Source: Lithospermum erythrorhizon
Taxonomy: Eukaryota > Streptophyta > Magnoliopsida > Boraginales > Boraginaceae
Assembly (NCBI GenBank): GCA_019722365.1
Contig: JADFUC010000278.1
Span: 744,001-808,000, forward strand
Reading direction: 5' to 3'
DNA length: 64,000 nt
Each line of letters starts with the position of its first letter. Position 1 is the first letter of the stretch. A model generated the notes under the pieces. That model was not told where the DNA came from. It ran no database searches and was given only the letters and a program-made list of their open reading frames with translations. The translations under genes and the position numbers were made by a program. Of this stretch, positions 60,894-64,000 are shown one piece after another.

Positions 60894-61455
60894 TATACAA
60901 ATTTCAAATGAGCATTCTTTTCGGGCAGTTTCATGATGCAAACTTTTTTTTTATTTAATTTATTTGAAAGTTTTTTAATACATGCATATACAAATGTACT
61001 CTAGAAAGAAATATGAACAAAAAATTATAACAAATATACCTTAACGTTGAAAATTTGTATATTTCTAGCGAGTACAAAATGTACTTCAAGTATGAGTACA
61101 TATGTATTATAAGGGCCAATATTTATGAATTTTATGTTGACTAGCTGGCATCGGTCAACGCTGTCAAATACGATAATTCTGCCAATCCGACAATCCCGAC
61201 CACCTCTTAATGATCAACCGATCAATATTTATAAAAGTTTACACGAGTTTGAATCATATTAATATTTGCAGTCAAGAGATCTTTCTCTGCAGTGACGTAA
61301 ACGGAACACATATGTGGGCAAACAGGTAAATCTAACTTATGTAAAGACAAGAAAGTGAATAAGCTTAGTCAATCTATCTCATATTCTATAATATACACCC
61401 TCATATGGCATACAAATTTCAAAACGACACTTTTCACCATACTGGCCCTTAGTAT

Positions 61456-61923
61456 TAGGCTTCAACAAAGCCAGCAAATCCGAACCGAATCGAATCTAAC
61501 CGAACCGAAATAACCGAAATTGAGAACCGGGACAGAACCGAACCGATTTCGTTCTAAAAATAAAACCTGATTCGGGTTCGGCCTCGTTTTCCGAGAATCG
61601 ATCGGGTTCGAACCTAACCGAACCGATTGAATTTTTTAATTAAAAATAAATAAAAAAATATTATATATATATATAACCGAAATAACCGGTGAACCAACCG
61701 AAAAATAACCTAAAAACCGAAATTAACCGGAAAACCGAAAATAACTCAAAAAAAACCGAACGACCGGAACCGAAAATAACCGAGAATCAATCAACCGGAT
61801 TGAACCGGATGACCTAACTGACTGAATCAACTGGTTTCGGGTTCCATCTCAATCCGAACTGACCAGGTCGGTTCGGTTCCAAAAAATGCCCAAAACCGAA
61901 TCGAACCGACCACGGAAGCCCTA
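61456..61923. mobile_element. hAT-like non-autonomous element with 8-bp target duplication
   Basis: The left end TAGGCTTC and right end GAAGCCCTA are inverted. They are flanked by CTTAGTAT (61448-61455) and TTTAGTAT (61925-61932), an 8-bp target duplication with one mismatch, as hAT elements make. The 468-bp interior is made of degenerate AACCGAACCG / CGGTTCGGTTC words running in opposite senses toward the two ends. It has no coding capacity and sits about 430 bp upstream of the F-box gene's 5' UTR donor. Confidence 0.65.
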
Positions 61924-62356
61924 CTTTAGTATGGATTCGGAAAATCGGAAATCACTCGGTGACCAGTCCAAAAAATCGGATCGATACTCATCCGATAAGG
62001 TTATCAGTTCGATCATGGGAGTATAATTTTTTCTCCGATATCCAAATGAAACCAAACCGATAACTCGATAAATACCCGAAAGTTTTAAGTTATACCAAAA
62101 ATACCATAAGTTCGAACCGAAATACCCCAAATCCGGACCAAAAGAGCCTAAATCCGAATCGAAATACCCAAATTTTTTAATCCCATGTGACTCACACGAA
62201 ACTAGACAGAAAAACCGGAACCCATGAGTAAAGTTCAAAATCAAAAAAAAAAAAATCCAAACTAACCATAAAATTACATTGGAAAATACAAATGAAATGC
62301 CCCCACACATCGCCGTCTTACCCAAATTGAATTGTGGATCTGTTCATCCCTCTCAG

Positions 62357-62652
62357 GTAAATAAACGCGAGCATAATTAATTATTTCGCTATATATATAT
62401 ATTTTAATCTATTTTATCAATATAATAGCTTTATTAGACTCCTCAATTTTCTTGTTTAATTTTCCTGTTTTTTTGTTGTTGTTGTAAATAATAGAATATA
62501 TATTTCCCCCTCATTTGGGTTTCTACTGTTTGCTTCGATTAAGCTTTTGAGTATCCTGATTTTGGTTTTTTTGGCTTGATTTGTGATTTTCTCATCAATT
62601 CCTAACAAACCCATATTTTATTTTGTGGAAATTGATTTGGGTTCTTTTCCAG
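62357..62652 (+). other. 5' UTR intron of the F-box/WD40 gene
   Basis: A donor TCTCAG|GTAAAT (62357) and an acceptor TTCTTTTCCAG (ending 62652) bracket a T-rich 296-nt segment. It lies 32 nt before the ATG. A leader intron here is inferred from the splice signals and base composition only. Confidence 0.5.
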
Positions 62653-62684
62653 AAGCAGAAAGATTAGGTAAAGATTGAATTTTT

Positions 62685-64000
62685 ATGGAATTTGAATGCC
62701 AAGAAAGTACTACAAAATTTGGCAAAGCAGATAATCCTTACGAGGAACACGTTGATTTGAATCCAATTAATTGTATTATTTCTCAGCAGAAAAGTTCAGT
62801 AATAGCTGTGACTGAGAAAGCTAAGAATTTGATTGCTAAATTGAATGGTAAAAGCGTGCATTCGAGCTCGAGTGGTAGCAGGGACTTAGTCCTTGTGGAT
62901 GATATTGAGAATCTGAGTAATTTATATCTTTTGTCAATTACTGACCTCCCGCCTTCGTTGATATCTGAGATTCTTAACTGTCTTGAACCGAAGGATCTTG
63001 GAGTGGTGTCCTGTGTGAACACTTATTTGTATAAGCTTGCGGCTGACCATACTGTGTGGAAGGAGTATTATTGTGAGAGGTGGGGCCAACCGTTGGGCGG
63101 GAGCCCGGTCTTGGGACCGGGAGGGGTTCCTGACGTTAAGTCATGGAAGGAGCTATTTGTAGAGAAAGAGTTTCGGAGCAGAACGTTTATGGGCAAGTAT
63201 ACTTTGGATTCATTGTTTGGGCACGACGAGGCCGTGAGGACGGTGTTTGTTTTGGCTTCAAAGAAGTTGGTATTTACTTCGGGATATGATCAGACTGTAA
63301 GGATGTGGGATATGGAGAAAGGGATATCGATTGCTTCATCCAGGCCTCTTGGGTGCACAATTCGTGCTGTAGCTGCAGATACGAGGCTGCTTGTTGTTGG
63401 AGGAACCGATGGATTTATACATGGTTGGAGGGCTGAAGAGGGGAACCCTCACTTGTTTGATATAGTGGCTCCTCAGGATGAAGCTCGCCAGTTCCGAATT
63501 TGGGAACATGAAGGGCCTATTACATGTGTAGCATTGGATTTTAATAGAATTTATAGTGGTTCATGGGACATGTCTATTCGCATCTGGGATCGTGTTTCTG
63601 TAAGATGTTTGAATGTCTTGATGCACAACGATTGGGTCTGGAGTTTGACCCCTCACGACACTACTGTGGCAAGTACTGCAGGTTCTGATGTCTATCTTTG
63701 GGATGCAGTTCAGGGAGTCAAAATTGCTTTGATGAATGGAGTCCATTCTGGTAATTCATACTCTTTAGCACGGAGTCATGCTGGAAAGCTTCTCTTCACC
63801 GGAGGAGAGGATGGTACCATACACATGTTTGAGATATCTGCAAATGGAGGACATTGCTTGCAAAAAGTTGCTTCCTGGATTCCTCACACAGGGCCTGTTT
63901 ATTCTCTTGCATTTGAGTTTCCTTGGCTTGTTTCGGCATCTGGTGATGGTAGGCTTTCACTTATAGATGTGAGAAAGCTTCTGAAAACAACCAGGCCCTC
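62685..64000 (+). CDS. FBX2: F-box/WD40-repeat protein, FBX2-like (3' end beyond the window)
   Basis: The frame opens MEFECQESTTKFGKADNPY and stays open for 438 codons to the window edge with no intron. An F-box lies at about 87-135 (ITDLPPSLISEILNCL, VSCVNTYLYKLAADHTVWK). WD40 blades follow from about 165 (SLFGHDEAVRTVF, TSGYDQTVRMWDM, SGSWDMSIRIWD, STAGSDVYLWDA, TGGEDGTIHMF, SASGDGRL). This is the architecture of Arabidopsis FBX2 (At5g21040), a substrate receptor of an SCF ubiquitin ligase linked to phosphate-starvation responses. The WD40 propeller would hold the substrate. About 100 residues are missing at the C terminus, judged from the usual length near 540 aa. Confidence 0.88.
   Translation, partial: MEFECQESTTKFGKADNPYEEHVDLNPINCIISQQKSSVIAVTEKAKNLIAKLNGKSVHSSSSGSRDLVLVDDIENLSNLYLLSITDLPPSLISEILNCLEPKDLGVVSCVNTYLYKLAADHTVWKEYYCERWGQPLGGSPVLGPGGVPDVKSWKELFVEKEFRSRTFMGKYTLDSLFGHDEAVRTVFVLASKKLVFTSGYDQTVRMWDMEKGISIASSRPLGCTIRAVAADTRLLVVGGTDGFIHGWRAEEGNPHLFDIVAPQDEARQFRIWEHEGPITCVALDFNRIYSGSWDMSIRIWDRVSVRCLNVLMHNDWVWSLTPHDTTVASTAGSDVYLWDAVQGVKIALMNGVHSGNSYSLARSHAGKLLFTGGEDGTIHMFEISANGGHCLQKVASWIPHTGPVYSLAFEFPWLVSASGDGRLSLIDVRKLLKTTRP

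Larger units (their letters stand above)
56340..61455. other. gene-poor AT-rich region
   Basis: Apart from the tRNA-like sequence, direct repeats, two MITEs and the TTA tract listed separately, I find no feature. All open frames are short and without family-like sequence. The stretch from 57.6 to 58.0 kb is unusually A-rich on the plus strand. Confidence 0.5.

Noticed and set aside
61921..62325. 134-codon minus-strand frame with FGYF/SDLGSFGPDLG-like words
   Set aside because: It starts inside a transposon end and its apparent repeats come from degenerate CCGAAATACC-type DNA words, not protein selection.
1..64000. CRISPR arrays, operons, prophage or retrotransposon coding regions
   Set aside because: None seen. 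Direct repeats here are tandem duplications or transposon flanks, no reverse transcriptase, integrase or transposase frame was recognised, and gene structure is eukaryotic.

Overview
This window is nuclear DNA of a flowering plant, almost certainly a eudicot. It is AT-rich, its genes are split by GT-AG introns, and it carries plant-only families: two DYW-type pentatricopeptide (PPR) proteins, a miR159-targeted GAMYB, a group A bZIP, a UBA2-type RRM protein, the fused MoeA-MogA protein CNX1, and MITEs and tRNA-derived SINEs. The species cannot be fixed from the sequence alone.

Layout. 0-5 kb: a SINE, a 181-bp tandem duplication, and an intronless three-finger C2H2 repressor with a C-terminal EAR motif (minus). 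5-7 kb: a UBA2-like RNA-binding protein (plus) with an intron in its 3' UTR. 11-13 kb: an ABI5/AREB-like bZIP (plus, 3 exons). 13.5-52.4 kb: a block that is mostly on the minus strand. It holds a DYW PPR protein, a plastid Trp/Tyr-permease-like transporter (14 exons, 474 aa), eIF2B gamma (13 exons, 460 aa), a small Tudor-domain protein (6 exons, 290 aa), a second DYW PPR protein (close to Arabidopsis At5g16860), CNX1 (13 exons, 673 aa) and a GAMYB (3 coding exons, 507 aa). Inside this block, on the plus strand, lies a broken feruloyl-CoA 6'-hydroxylase-like dioxygenase. 53-62.6 kb: a gene-poor, repeat-rich stretch with a diverged GAGTAC-rich tandem array, a tRNA-like sequence, a long TTA-rich tract, two Stowaway-like MITEs and a hAT-like non-autonomous element with an 8-bp target duplication. 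62.7-64 kb: the start of an F-box/WD40 gene of FBX2 type, running off the right edge.

I rebuilt multi-exon models by hand from splice signals, reading-frame phase and family similarity. In every case the exon phases close and the summed length is a whole number of codons.

The genes do not form a pathway or cluster. They are independent housekeeping functions (translation initiation, molybdenum cofactor synthesis, organelle RNA editing, plastid amino-acid transport, chromatin) and regulators (GAMYB, bZIP, C2H2, F-box). From memory, several are close together on Arabidopsis chromosome 5 (eIF2B gamma beside the permease; CNX1 near FBX2), so ancestral microsynteny is likely. I found no convincing new multi-gene system. 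The most interesting signals are in the non-coding DNA: an eIF2B gamma intron made almost wholly of a dimeric MITE, a 95-bp SINE with 19-bp direct repeats, the hAT-like element just upstream of the F-box gene, the tRNA-like sequence, and the dioxygenase broken just after its iron-binding HxD motif.
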